A stretch of 64,000 bases of DNA from Dactylellina haptotyla (Eukaryota; Ascomycota; Orbiliomycetes; Orbiliales; Orbiliaceae). The stretch spans positions 6,572,001-6,636,000 of the forward strand of contig CM062379.1 in the NCBI GenBank assembly GCA_031310005.1. The letters run 5' to 3'. Shown piece after piece: positions 35,439 to 45,891 of this stretch (its first letter is position 1; each line of letters begins with the position of its first letter). The notes below the pieces were generated by a model. The model was not told where the DNA came from. It saw only the letters and a list, made by a program, of their open reading frames with translations, and did no database searches. A program made the translations under genes and the position numbers.

Positions 35439-36526
35439 ATGGACATAGATAGACCGTTAGTGGCGGTCAAGAAACCGATAACCAGTCGGCTCTTCCGTCT
35501 GATAGTCCTCCTAGCCACACTTCCCTACCACCGCTTCTTCCTCTATAACAACCTCAAACCCACCGAACTTATCGAGAAGTTCGCTCCCTACGGCACGGAG
35601 AATGGCTCGCCGGATAGAGAGAAAATATGTGCATTACTTAAAAACTGGCGAGAACGAAAAAAGGATGAAGTGGAGTTTATATCGATAGCTGTAAATAACC
35701 CAACTTTTTATATTCCTGTTTTCTAAAAGACTAATTCATATTTTGTTTTGATAGGGCGTCGCTATAGCTGCCGTAGTCACTGCCACACTCTCGTGGGGCT
35801 CAGTCGCAAAATCGCATTGGCTCGGCGTCGCCTGCTTCTACGCATCCCTCATAATGTCAATTATTGGCATGCTGCTCGCCGCGCAGCAAAGCACGCTATT
35901 GAGTCTCCTTGGCGATTTCCCAGAGGATTGGAGAAAGACTAAGAGGAAGTTTATAGAAGGATACCTGAACCAACTTCTCACAGAGGATAAGTTAAAAAAG
36001 AACCCAGACGCCGAAAATAGAAGCGGGGCCACTGGTGTGCGCGAGCAGCGGCATATGAGAGTACATCCTTGGCGGGTGAGCTGGCAAATGATCTTTGTCT
36101 GGCAGATTCCAATGATGACTGTTGGGTATAGCTTTATGTTGTATATCGTCGGTTTGACTGTGCTTATCTGTACGCCGTTGATATACGAGGGATGGGGTGA
36201 TAATTCAAAGGTATGTCTCAACTTAGAAGTTAATATGATTATGAATACTAGTTTAATTGTATGTACGATAGGTTGCCGTCTTCTATATTGTTGCTTCCGC
36301 GATATCCTGGGCAGTATTCGTCTATTGCTCGCTCTATGGTTATCGAAAGGTTAATCTGGATAATGATAACTTGAATCACGATGATGATTCCGAAGGTGAG
36401 GATGAGGAGCACGAAGTGGAAAAAGATCTACCGCCTAACAATACCCGACGGGGGGAAACTATACATCATCAGGAAAAGCAGGCATCCGAGCCGATATCTG
36501 CCTCAGCCATTTTAGATCAAAAATAA
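35439..36526 (+). CDS. Multi-span membrane protein of unknown function (320 aa)
   Basis: Three exons in phase: 35439..35690, 35755..36210, 36272..36526. The N-terminal 84 residues are soluble (MDIDRPLVAVKKP, then a conserved-looking YNNLKPTELIEKFAPYG). Exon 2 opens with two closely spaced membrane helices (IAAVVTATLSWGSV; WLGVACFYASLIMSIIGMLL), then a charged loop, then a third around MTVGYSFMLYIVGLTVLICT. Exon 3 adds a fourth (VFYIVASAISWAVFVYCSLY) and a highly acidic, Asn-rich tail. This four-helix layout with soluble ends is common among fungal orphan membrane proteins. I do not recognise the family and assign no function. Confidence 0.85.
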
Positions 36527-36841
36527 AAACCAGCAATATCTTATAAAGCTGCATTCTGGTATCAGTATGATATCTAGAAACCTTTTTACACCTTCATTCA
36601 TGGATTACCATACTGGGATTTGGAAACCATATTCTCAATTCCATCATTTTGGCTAGTAAACTTATTTTAAAAAATTTAAGTATTTATCATTTTTCATTAC
36701 ATTAAGTTATACTCAAACTGCACACCAGTTAGCTATCCGGTAAACTTGGATAAGAACATATTATTATGATAAACCAGACGTATTCGTGAACTTCGGTCCT
36801 TCATTACACAATAATCTCACCGTTCACTAAAAAGAAAGTAC
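36527..36841. other. Intergenic between convergent genes (3' UTRs)
   Basis: 315 AT-rich bases; no gene seen. Confidence 0.6.
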
Positions 36842-38329
36842 TCAACCACAAACAGGAACCACCAGCAAAGTGAGATTCGTGCATGGCGGATCAAGCTCCG
36901 CGCCATAACTATAACCATTCGCAATTACCACCGGCGCATGATATTTAGCAATATGATCGTAAACGCTACAATATTGGAAAATGTTCGTGGGAGGATCGAC
37001 CGGTCCTCCAAAGTTAGCTTGACACATCAACTCCTTAAACCCACCCGCGAACCTCCCGGACGGCGGCAAAATGGTGCAAGTCAACGCCAACCATTGGGTA
37101 TACTCGATATCAGCTTTGGTCAGCAGTCCCGTGATTTCAAAGGAAGGCGAGAAGTAATCTGTGTTGACAAACAGGTCACCTAGAAGATTCGGCGTGCTGA
37201 GTTTGCCGCCGTCGGCGAGGTGCCATACTGCCGCGTCATCTTTGTAGCGGGTGAAGTCTATTCGTTTGAGAATCGGGAGCAATCGATTTTGCGGTTCTGC
37301 CAGGACGGGCCGGTAGCTGAGATATCGGCTGTTTACCTCAGGTGCGTCCGTGGCGCGGAGGTAGAAGGATGAGTTTGGCACGCTGGGTGTGCATTTGACT
37401 GTCCTGGTGTGTGTAGATGTTGCCAGGATTGTTGACGTGTCTAGGTATAGGCTGGTATCAGTCGCGATAGTGGCATCATAATATGTGTCTGTCCCCGTGT
37501 AATAAACCGTTGTTGCCTATGGATTATGTAAATGTTTAATATTGTGGGATTCAGGAAATTTAACCACTCTTATGGACTTTCAGACGATCAGGGACTTTTT
37601 AGACATAATTCTTACATAGTAGTCGAATTCATATGTTTCGGTTGTCTTGCTTGTCTTTCTGTTATCTTTTGTCACGGTTGTAGGGCATGTGATTAAGCAG
37701 GAGCAAGCGCTAGATTCTACAGTTGTCGGACAGACTGTAGTGGCCCGTCTAGCTATATCTTTGGGATATGGTTCCTCGCGCTTGTATTTACCGGGTTTGA
37801 TGGTTGTTATGACGAATTTCCTCCAAGGAGATTTAGTAATCTTTCATCAATTCATAATCCGCTTGCTGCTAGATGATCGAAAGGACATACTCAATGGGGA
37901 ATGTTGGATATATCGTGGTAGTGCTCGTCGGAACTTCTGTCGTTACGGTGTAGGTAATCGTTGTGAAGGAGGTGACTGTTACAGCCTTTACGCCGAAAGC
38001 AGGTTAGCGAAAACCTACGAAGCTAAAACAATGTTACCACCTAGATAAAATTGTAGAAGTCATACCTCCTCACTGTCCGTAAACCCGTGGCTAATGAATT
38101 TACTAATAGTCGAAGTAGTCGTTCCAGTTAGAGTGACCGTGAGAGTCGTGGTACACTTCAAAATTGACGAACAGAATGAAGAGCGAGATTTCGTGTTAGT
38201 AAATCCCGAGCTGATGGATTTTACACAACTGGAGACGCTGGCGACTGCCGTGCATGTCGGGGAAGGCGCTGCCTGGGCGAATGGCAGAATGGAAAGAGAG
38301 AGGAGGAGAATTGCGAACACTCGCTCCAT
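36842..38329 (-). CDS. Secreted Thr/Ser-rich protein of unknown function (412 aa)
   Basis: Four exons in phase: 38329..38066, 37985..37891, 37820..37616, 37516..36842. A 20-residue signal peptide (MERVFAILLLSLSILPFAQA) leads to a Cys/Ser/Thr-rich region with repeated TTTLTVTLTGTTTSTI-type beta stretches, a CPTTVESSACSCLITCP module, and YYDATIATDTSLYLDTST. The C-terminal ~190 residues look globular: ALTCTILPPSGRFAGGF, FQYCSVYDHIAKYHAP, ending NLTLLVVPVCG. The Thr-rich/Cys-rich N-terminal half is the kind seen in fungal wall-associated proteins and has the same style as the gene at 11041. No GPI signal. Function unknown. A plus-strand open frame over exons 2-3 is an antisense shadow. Confidence 0.85.
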
Positions 38330-39414
38330 TGTGTAACAGCTTAAACGCCCCCAGTTCAAATGTTTGCCACGCTTTCCTTTTCAAAGGCGCTGAGAACGTA
38401 TGGTTTATATAGAACCTGGGGTATGTCGATAGTTGTCCAAACGTTTGTGCGACACAAGCTTTCCATCAGGCGCAGAAAATCGTCGAGCTAGGCGATCTGT
38501 TTTAAAGGAGACGGCATGATTCAATTCCCTAGGGGCTCCTCGATTCGTCACAATGTGTACAAATCTGTGGCGTTTTCCAGCTCAAAAGTTGGGCGGGATC
38601 ACAAAGCAGGGATGCGCTCGCTAGCTTTAGCCTGCTAATCCTTCGGAATCTGAAAGAGTAATCAAGATCTGGCAATGGGTCCGCGCCATTTCGAAAGCGT
38701 CGCGGAACTTGCCCTTCTATAGAATCATATTCGCACGCTGTTCGGTCTGAGGTTCAAGAAGAGATAAGTTATATTCACAGGCTATCTGTCCAAGGCTCGA
38801 GAGATATTGCTTGCATCGAAGAAGTATAATTCCATCATAAAGTGTACTTCATAGCATTATCAGATGCCAGGTATTAAATATTCCTGCTGCACCAACGGGG
38901 ATCTCGATCTTCTGGTTTCCAATCAGCTGGGTTCTGTGCTTTGCTGGAAAGCTTGTTTATCTGCCCAGCCGCACGCCCAGACCTCGCCAACCCTGTCAAC
39001 CAATTGGTTTGGTGAGGTCTCGTTCCCAGTCCAACACAAAAGCAGGTTTGGTGCCAGTTCAGCCTCCAAACGCACGCAGACCAAGTGCATTACCAAATTG
39101 TAACTGCTAATACGACATACTCCCACTCTTTTAAGGACTCTTCGATTTATTCTATTCATTGCTTACTTGAGTATTTCACAACCCGGTATTTTTTGGGGAA
39201 ACAACTGTACCAGAAGTAGTTTGATATGGGAACTGGGAGGTACCTTCATTATTCTACTTTGCCGCATTTCCTACATATATATACATAATTTTAGACAAAA
39301 AATTGATTTATATTCGGTGTTTAGTCGCTTATTGGCTTTAATGAAGAAGAAGAATAAGAGGAAGGGAATAAATAAATAATTAAATAATTGGTTCTTCTGA
39401 TATCGATGCTAGAG
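38330..39414. other. Intergenic, promoter of the secreted protein gene
   Basis: About 1.1 kb between two minus-strand genes. Small open frames on both strands show no protein features. Confidence 0.6.
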
Positions 39415-41284
39415 TTACGTGGACTTCACTCCATTGGGCTTCACTCCATTATATTTCACTCCATTAGGCTTCACCCCATTTGGCTTCACTTCTTTATCGA
39501 TTTCTTTTGCCCAGCATCTTTGTGCAATTGCTGGTTCCCAGCTCCATGGTGTCGCTTTTATATCAATCGGTGTCTTGTTGATTCCAAACCCTACCGCAAT
39601 ATCCATTAATCCACTAAGCCCAACCCCAAGGCCAGTTTTTCTTGCTTCGCTTTTCTTCCATTTTGGATCCTTCTTGCACGTGTCCTCGGGTAGCAACCCG
39701 ACTGTGGCGGAAGCTTTCAACCCTGCTCTGTACTCTACTCTCAATCCAACAGGTGTTTGTAGGACCGTTAAGCCTAGAATACCCCTAACCTTTACGAAGG
39801 CGGCAACTGAACCTTCAATATTCAGACCATCGAGTGTGAAATCGGGATTGAATTTTGTCTTATTCCAATCCTTAGTTCGGAATTTCGGGCTCCCAGGGCC
39901 GCTAATCTCGATCGACGCAGTATCAGGAACACTCCACTCCACGCTGGTTGTGAACTTGGTCTTTCCTTTGATTCCCATCTCTAATCCAACTCCTGCTTGT
40001 AAGTCGTAACCAACGGTAAGAATGCCCCATATCTCCAATGGGTTAACCTCGGGGATACTCTTTACACTCTCTATCTCGAAACTTTTGCCAATATTAGGAG
40101 TTTCGATCGACCCTTCAAGCTTAATTTTGCCCTTCAAATTCTCCGGCCGTCCTTTGAAATTTATACTACTTATCGAGCCGCTAGTGCTGGACCAGCTGGC
40201 ATGCCACCGTATTCGGCCTTCGTTGTAACAACCCTTGCACTCAAGATCCATGGTTACTCCCTTGATCTCTACCGATGGAATGATTTTCTTATCCTCGCGC
40301 TTCGGATTGTATCCCAGTTTCATATCGAAATCGGCTGGCTTGCCATCCGCAAGATGAACAAGATTCTGATTATCTTTGTTCCATTTCTCTAGGGACCCTA
40401 GTACCTTGTTTTCTAATTTTGTCTTTCCGTACTTGATGTCATTGTATCTATCAACCGCCCAACCGAGCAGATCAAACCTTTTTTGCATGAGAATTCTGGA
40501 CTGGCTGAGATCGCGTCCGTTCTGACCGTCAACCTGAGGCACATGTAATTGGTGTGGACGCGCACCCACCCACATGTCGTAATTCTGGGCGGTTTCCTTC
40601 CAATCGGTATTGTATGTTTTAAGCACACAGGTCCGGGCCGACTGATCGTAATCAACGGAAACGACTTTATATGGATGCCGCTGTGCATCTGCGCCACACC
40701 CATCATGGTTGGCGATTAGATAGAAATAATCTGCCTGTGATGAGGCTGAATTCCGATTAACTTGATTCCATGCTTTTTCCGCCGAAATTACAGCATCTGT
40801 CGTTTTAAACTTCAACGTTATCTGACGATTTTTGTCATCACACGTTATAGATTCGGTAAGGTCGTTGAGGGCCTCGAGATCAAGAAGCGGATGCTTTTCA
40901 TGCGGTTTTTTCAAGTTCATATTGGCAATGGTTCTCTCATGACCTATATCTTTTATTAGCCGTTGTTCTCTCTCACGTTCATTTCATAATAGGGGGTTTT
41001 CAAGAAATAAGAAATAACATACCAGTAGCATATGTCCATGTCAATTGAATATTGTCTTGCAAATCAAGTCTTGATAGACAATCAGCTCGCTTCACATTCC
41101 GCAAGTGTGGAAATACATCCTCAGCTCTAGCGGTTAACATGAGATTTGTGTTCGTGAAATCTAGCTTGTGGTTATCGTCGCGCTCCAATATGCCAGTGTT
41201 CGGCGGCTTTAGAACTGCTGCTTGTGTCTGAATTACGAAAGCTCCTATAAAAAGAGATATTATAGATGTATGCATGAGTGCCAT
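39415..41284 (-). CDS. Secreted protein with DUF7029/DUF7223-like regions (596 aa) and C-terminal pentapeptide repeats
   Basis: Two exons in phase: 41284..41023 and 40943..39415; 596 residues. A signal peptide (MALMHTSIISLFIGAFVIQTQA) is followed by the N-terminal domain (LEALNDLTESITCDDKNRQ, LKFKTTDAVISAEKAWN, DYFYLIANHDGCG), the pattern I associate with DUF7029. The large middle/C-terminal beta-rich domain (VDLECKGCY-like, YNEGRIRWHASWSSTSGSIS, LTVGYDLQAGVGLEMGIKGK, LGVGLSGLMDIAVGFGI) fits DUF7223. Both are fungal extracellular families without known activity. The last ~25 residues are tandem GVKPN pentapeptides, encoded by 15-base DNA repeats. The family assignment is from memory of the pattern and should be treated as probable. 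Confidence 0.85.
39420..39494 (-). repeat. 15-base tandem repeats encoding GVKPN units at the C-terminus of the secreted protein
   Basis: Five consecutive 15-base units of the type GGCTTCACTCCATTN (plus strand) read as imperfect VKPNG/VKYNG units on the coding strand. The outermost units differ most from the consensus. Confidence 0.85.
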
Positions 41285-42835
41285 CTTGAGTGTTTTCTTG
41301 ATATTAAGCTTTAGAGGTTACTGATCGAAGTGTCTTTAGAAAAGAAATATTAATAGGTGGATAATCAAATAAATAATAATGAATAGAAAGCTCTGCCAGC
41401 AGAGGAATGTTGTGTGTTTGAATGAGTGTGACTTTAGAATATTTTGTAAATCGATGTCATACAAGGCATATATATAGCTTGGGAACGGACTTCTTGTGTT
41501 TTTGTCCACGAGCATTCGTTACCGAAACAGCACGCCCAGACTCTTTAGTTTAGGAAACAAAATTTACTGCGGGTGTAACAACGTTTCTGTAACACCACCC
41601 TGAGAGCGGTTTATAACGTCTATGAAGCAATTGTTTCACGAAGTCCTGTCACAGCTCCAGGACGAATCAGGGTAAGCTAGCCAAATTTAAGTGTAGCTAC
41701 CGCTCGATTTTTCTCTATCATCCTTGAATGAATGTTCCTCTTGTCCTAATGAGAATGCATATTGTCGCTCAAATAATATATAGAATCTTGAATACGGATG
41801 TACCATTGGCGACAGTTCTCTACCCTAGAGCAGCTCTTGGACATAGTAGTAAAATATTGACAGCGAGAATTTGACTTTAAGATTTGGTGATTTGGCCAAC
41901 AATCACGAAGCTAATTGAAAAGTAAAATACCCGAGTTCTCCAAGAAGTTTCATTTGAAACATGTGTGCAGTAGTTGAGATGTTAGGAACCATGAGTGTAA
42001 CATCGGGTCCGTTATTTTGCGGTCAAAATGATGTGCACGCCTGCATCGGAGCTATCCTTTCCAGGTATTGCCTCTGACAAAAGCCGCATTTGGTATATGC
42101 AGCCAGTGCTAGCCTCCAGAACTCGGAAAGCTCGGTTGGTGTTCCCACCAGTCCGTTCCTTTACAATTGTCTACAGTATTCAGTTCATCGATATGAAACT
42201 CTTGTGTCACCAGGTTTCGAAGCAAAGCTTCTCGAATCCAAGCCCCGCTGATCTAGAAATATATCCATTCTGGAATGAATGCTAACTTATGATAAAACAA
42301 CCTAGGTTAGAAGAGGAGTTTTGATATCCGTACAAACATTCTTTCGTTTGAAATATAAACTTCTTTTCTCTCCTTAAGTCCTTGATTTACATTATCTATT
42401 TTTAGAGAGTCAAATATCTGCCTGCTCTCATCATCAGGAAACACTACGGAGCTCCCGTAGTGGCTTACAGAAGAATTTCTTGCATGTTAACTCTGACTGA
42501 TATCTAACATGTTTCATAGCAACCCGTAGATAGTATAGTTGCCTCAGCGGCAAACTTGGAGAGGTCGATTGTATGCTACGAAGTCATTATAAAAGATTCA
42601 ATCCCCGTAGCACCGGTTAACAAAAATGAATAATCATTTGCTACTTAATTCGTAATCCTGAACGATCATCATATCAAGGCAGGCCCTTGATTTCACCTAT
42701 ATTGTCTTTTATACTTATTAATATATCTACAAGGCTCTTAAGAAACCAAGGCAAAACCAACTTTACTATCATTTCGGTACATCATCGATTCTGTTCTTTT
42801 CAGAATAAATAGTTCGCAGAACTCAACAACCCAGC
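41285..42835. other. Divergent intergenic region between two secreted-protein genes
   Basis: About 1.55 kb, AT-rich. No coding signal and no repeat that I can define. Confidence 0.6.
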
Positions 42836-43162
42836 ATGAAGATTTCCTTTCTCGCCATTTTTGCCTTCAGTGTCACCCTGGCATCAGCCGTACCGCCAAA
42901 TAGAGATGCCTCTCAAAAGCCAGTTGGCCAATCCGCAAAGGCTAGCCTTATCAATAACACAAACGCGCAAAAGGCTATTGAACTGAAAAATGAGATAGTA
43001 AAGGGTTTGCCTAGTCACGGCGGAGACGCCGACCGCACCCGGTTTTTTGCATCTTTGCCAGTCACAGTTTTTGGGAAGCTACTCTTGCTTTCCGACGCAG
43101 AAATGAAGAAAGCATTCGCATCTCTTATGAGAAAGGAAATTCCAGCAAACCTGAAAGGTTGA
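42836..43162 (+). CDS. Small secreted cysteine-free protein (108 aa)
   Basis: Single exon. Signal peptide MKISFLAIFAFSVTLASA, then a mature chain of about 90 residues without cysteines, rich in Lys, Ala and Asn: QKAIELKNEIVKGLP, a Gly/Asp turn, FFASLPVTVFGKLLLLSDAE, and MKKAFASLMRKEI. It is probably helical. An AATAAATAG element lies about 30 bases upstream of the ATG. No known domain. Candidate small secreted effector-like protein or a processed peptide precursor; this is inference from size and position among other secreted-protein genes. Confidence 0.7.
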   Translation: MKISFLAIFAFSVTLASAVPPNRDASQKPVGQSAKASLINNTNAQKAIELKNEIVKGLPSHGGDADRTRFFASLPVTVFGKLLLLSDAEMKKAFASLMRKEIPANLKG

Positions 43163-44447
43163 ATTGCCCATTAGATTGCTAATTATTAACTTGATCTGTA
43201 TATTTTTTTATCTTAATATGTTCATAATATTTGTAGCCAACAAATTCAAATTCGTCCAGTCGTTTGAGGATATATGTTGTCCAGATCCTGAGTCATAAAT
43301 AACTTAAGAGTGCCTCTTTTGATAAAGAGCCAGGTAGATATTTCATTCCCTCCTTTTGAGTAACAGCATCTGTGTTAATCCACCTAAGTTACAAACTAGG
43401 AGTTCCCATCCAGTCTAGCTTAGCTCAACTTGTTTCTGTTGGTTCTTGGAGAACACCGGAGCATTAAGATGTTGCATTTCATATTTTACTGGTCAGGTTG
43501 CCTTATTTCTTCTATTCTGAGCTCTTTAGAGTGCCCCTGCACCCCCGACTAGGCCGGAAAAGCCAACCGGCTTAATTGGTTATCATACCACAAACGAGGA
43601 AATGACCCACACTAAACCCGGTGGCCCGGGCTCTGTTGTGACACCAATAACCGGTGTATTATGAGGCAGCAACTGGGAGGCAAACAAGTTAGGAATTCTA
43701 ATATTGCTTTGACAAGCCTCTCAGCCATACCTTCTCCTACGCTCTACCAAGCTATCTTGCTGAAGCTGTAAGATAGCATTGTCCCGCTGTACTAAATTTT
43801 CAACATATTTGACAATCTGTTTCTGTTGTCTGAAACATCTGAGCACCCTGATTCCGGAGCCTGCGGCATAACTAACTTTTAGCGAGCCAATATACCTGTC
43901 TAACCTGGATGAGGCGCATCGCGTAATGTTTCACGGCAGAAGTTCGCGAATTCGTTCGGATCATAAATCTAGTTCTAAACCAAATCGGGTTCACAACCTC
44001 ATTGGGGAAACATATAACTTTAAGTTTGATCACGGACCCATTCTTTTTTCAGAATATAGGATCCGAAAGCGTGCAGGATGAGATCGTTTCGCCTTGAATG
44101 TCAGGCCGATGAGATTCGGCGGTACCGACAGGTACCGCTTCATTTTGTTACACAGCTCCGACTGTACTCCTATTGTCTCGCCGGTCAAAATGCCAAGCTC
44201 CCTCTTAGGAGCACATGAACAAAGCATATACACCAAAGCATGGCATCTATCTATCTATTTATTTTAGAACTCCTTCTACCGTATGATCAGCGATTTCGTT
44301 CGTTTCCAATTATATATTGTGCGAGGTTGTCAGTAACCAATCACACTTAGCATCTTGGATGATCTCGGAAACGGCACAGGAGTTATATTCGCTCCCAATT
44401 TTATTTTATACTCATAACATACTCAGTAATCGCCCCAGAATAGTGCA
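43163..44447. other. Intergenic
   Basis: About 1.3 kb. Small open frames on both strands, none with protein features. Confidence 0.6.
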
Positions 44448-45519
44448 ATGTCGTTCGCTAGTGACCTCAACCATACATTCAACTTGGCACACTGCCTAAG
44501 GGTCTCGAATTTCGAGTTACAAAAATCGAGATCACCACTAATAGTTCATTCCTCAACGATTTCCGCGGCAACGGTGACCACCTAACGAATCGCCACAGTA
44601 GATGCCTCGATCGGAACGCAGTAAGTTTTCTAGCTATCTTGTCATTTCAGTGAAAACCTGTTAATACAAATCCTAGGGAAAATTTGCCGAGCATGGCCGA
44701 GGCGGGGGGCCGAACTCATGCTCCCTCGATGTCGACATGCCCCGTACCCTACAGTAGATCAAAAAATGAAGATTGGTGTTGCTAAATTTAAGCCAAAATC
44801 CGCATACGGTACGGGATACCCCGGCAGTACGTAGTTTTGGTTTCGCGTTTTCGGAAAACCTGACCAGTGGAAGGGAGCGAACGTCAATGAAATTGGTTAT
44901 GTGGAAATCACCCCGAGTTGGTTTACTTTGACTGGGCGTCCAGACAATTCGTATATCAATCTCTGCTGGAGAGGACAACCCCTCCAAAAGTTAGACATTG
45001 CCATTGCTCCGGACATTGGCGAGAACCCACCCAGTGTAGATATCCTTTTCATGCTGCGGGAGGATGGAACGATAGGTATGAGCGCTACAGAAGACAAAGA
45101 TGTCTGGCGCCAATTTAGAAGCTTGGTCTTACAAGGTGTCCTCGAGGGAAGCGAAAAATTGATTGAGAGGCTCCCGGGTGGGAAAATCATTACAACTATA
45201 ATCAAGGTGCCTAAGATCATCGAAGACATAAAACATATAGGCGACAAAGGCGAGGATGAGGTTGAATAGGCGAGAGAGTACGCTAAAGATGGCAAGAAAC
45301 TTTACAAAGACGGCAAGAAAATACTCAAAGGTATCAAAGAAATTAAAAAGATGATAAGACGTTCCGAAGGGATAATAGAAAACGCTCCGAATCCATACTA
45401 TTATGATGCGATGTATGCGTACGATGGCGGCCGAATGCAGGAATATTATAGCGAAGATTACGACCAAATGCATTACGGTGGCGAAATGTATTACTACGAT
45501 GATATGTATTATTACTAAA
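44448..45519 (+). CDS. Unrecognised protein gene with interrupted reading frame and Lys/Tyr-rich tail
   Basis: Coding character is clear from about 44501: GLEFRVTKIEITTNSSFLND... to a strong donor GTAAGT at 44621. An acceptor TAG at 44832-44834 joins in phase to FWFRVFGKPDQWKGANVN, GYVEITPSWFTLTGRP, YINLCWRGQPLQKLDIAIAP, LEGSEKLIERLPGGK and VPKIIEDIKHIGDKG. A TAG stands at 45267, but the same frame continues for 83 codons to 45519: a Lys-rich amphipathic stretch (DGKKLYKDGKKILKGIKEIK), then a Tyr/Met/Asp tail (PYYYDAMYAYDGG ... MYYYDDMYYY). The only nearby ATG (44448) is in another frame, so the 5' end is also unsolved. The first part resembles a compact beta domain; I do not know the family. 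Either an unusual splice pattern, readthrough, or a decaying gene. Confidence 0.5.
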
Positions 45520-45891
45520 CTATGCAAAAGTGGTATGCCTCGCATATATATAATATAACTATGGCTAGCCTGAAGGACACCTGCTCGTTTTTATATCATT
45601 TAATCCAAGATATTTGAGTTTTGAATCAACAATATATACCTATGTCAAGACCTGCCATACGTAGTTCTTGATCTTATTTTGCCAAATCCCTACTCTTACA
45701 TTATTCATAGAATATATATTTCAGTAGATATTGGTAGAGAACCCAGTCCCATCCCGAGTTGGTGTATAGTTCGAACTTATATATATATATAATTTAAGAA
45801 AGATATAATAGATGTAAGAACTCCGATGACTCCAAAAATGGAAACCGATAAACAATATGCTAAAGAGATAATAACAAAAAATAAAAAGTGG
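45520..45891. other. Intergenic between convergent genes
   Basis: 372 AT-rich bases including a short (TA)n run near 45780; no gene seen. Confidence 0.6.

Noticed and set aside
44680-44730. Possible tRNA gene (A-box-like TGGCCGAGGCGG)
   Set aside because: No matching B box or cloverleaf; kept only as a hairpin observation.
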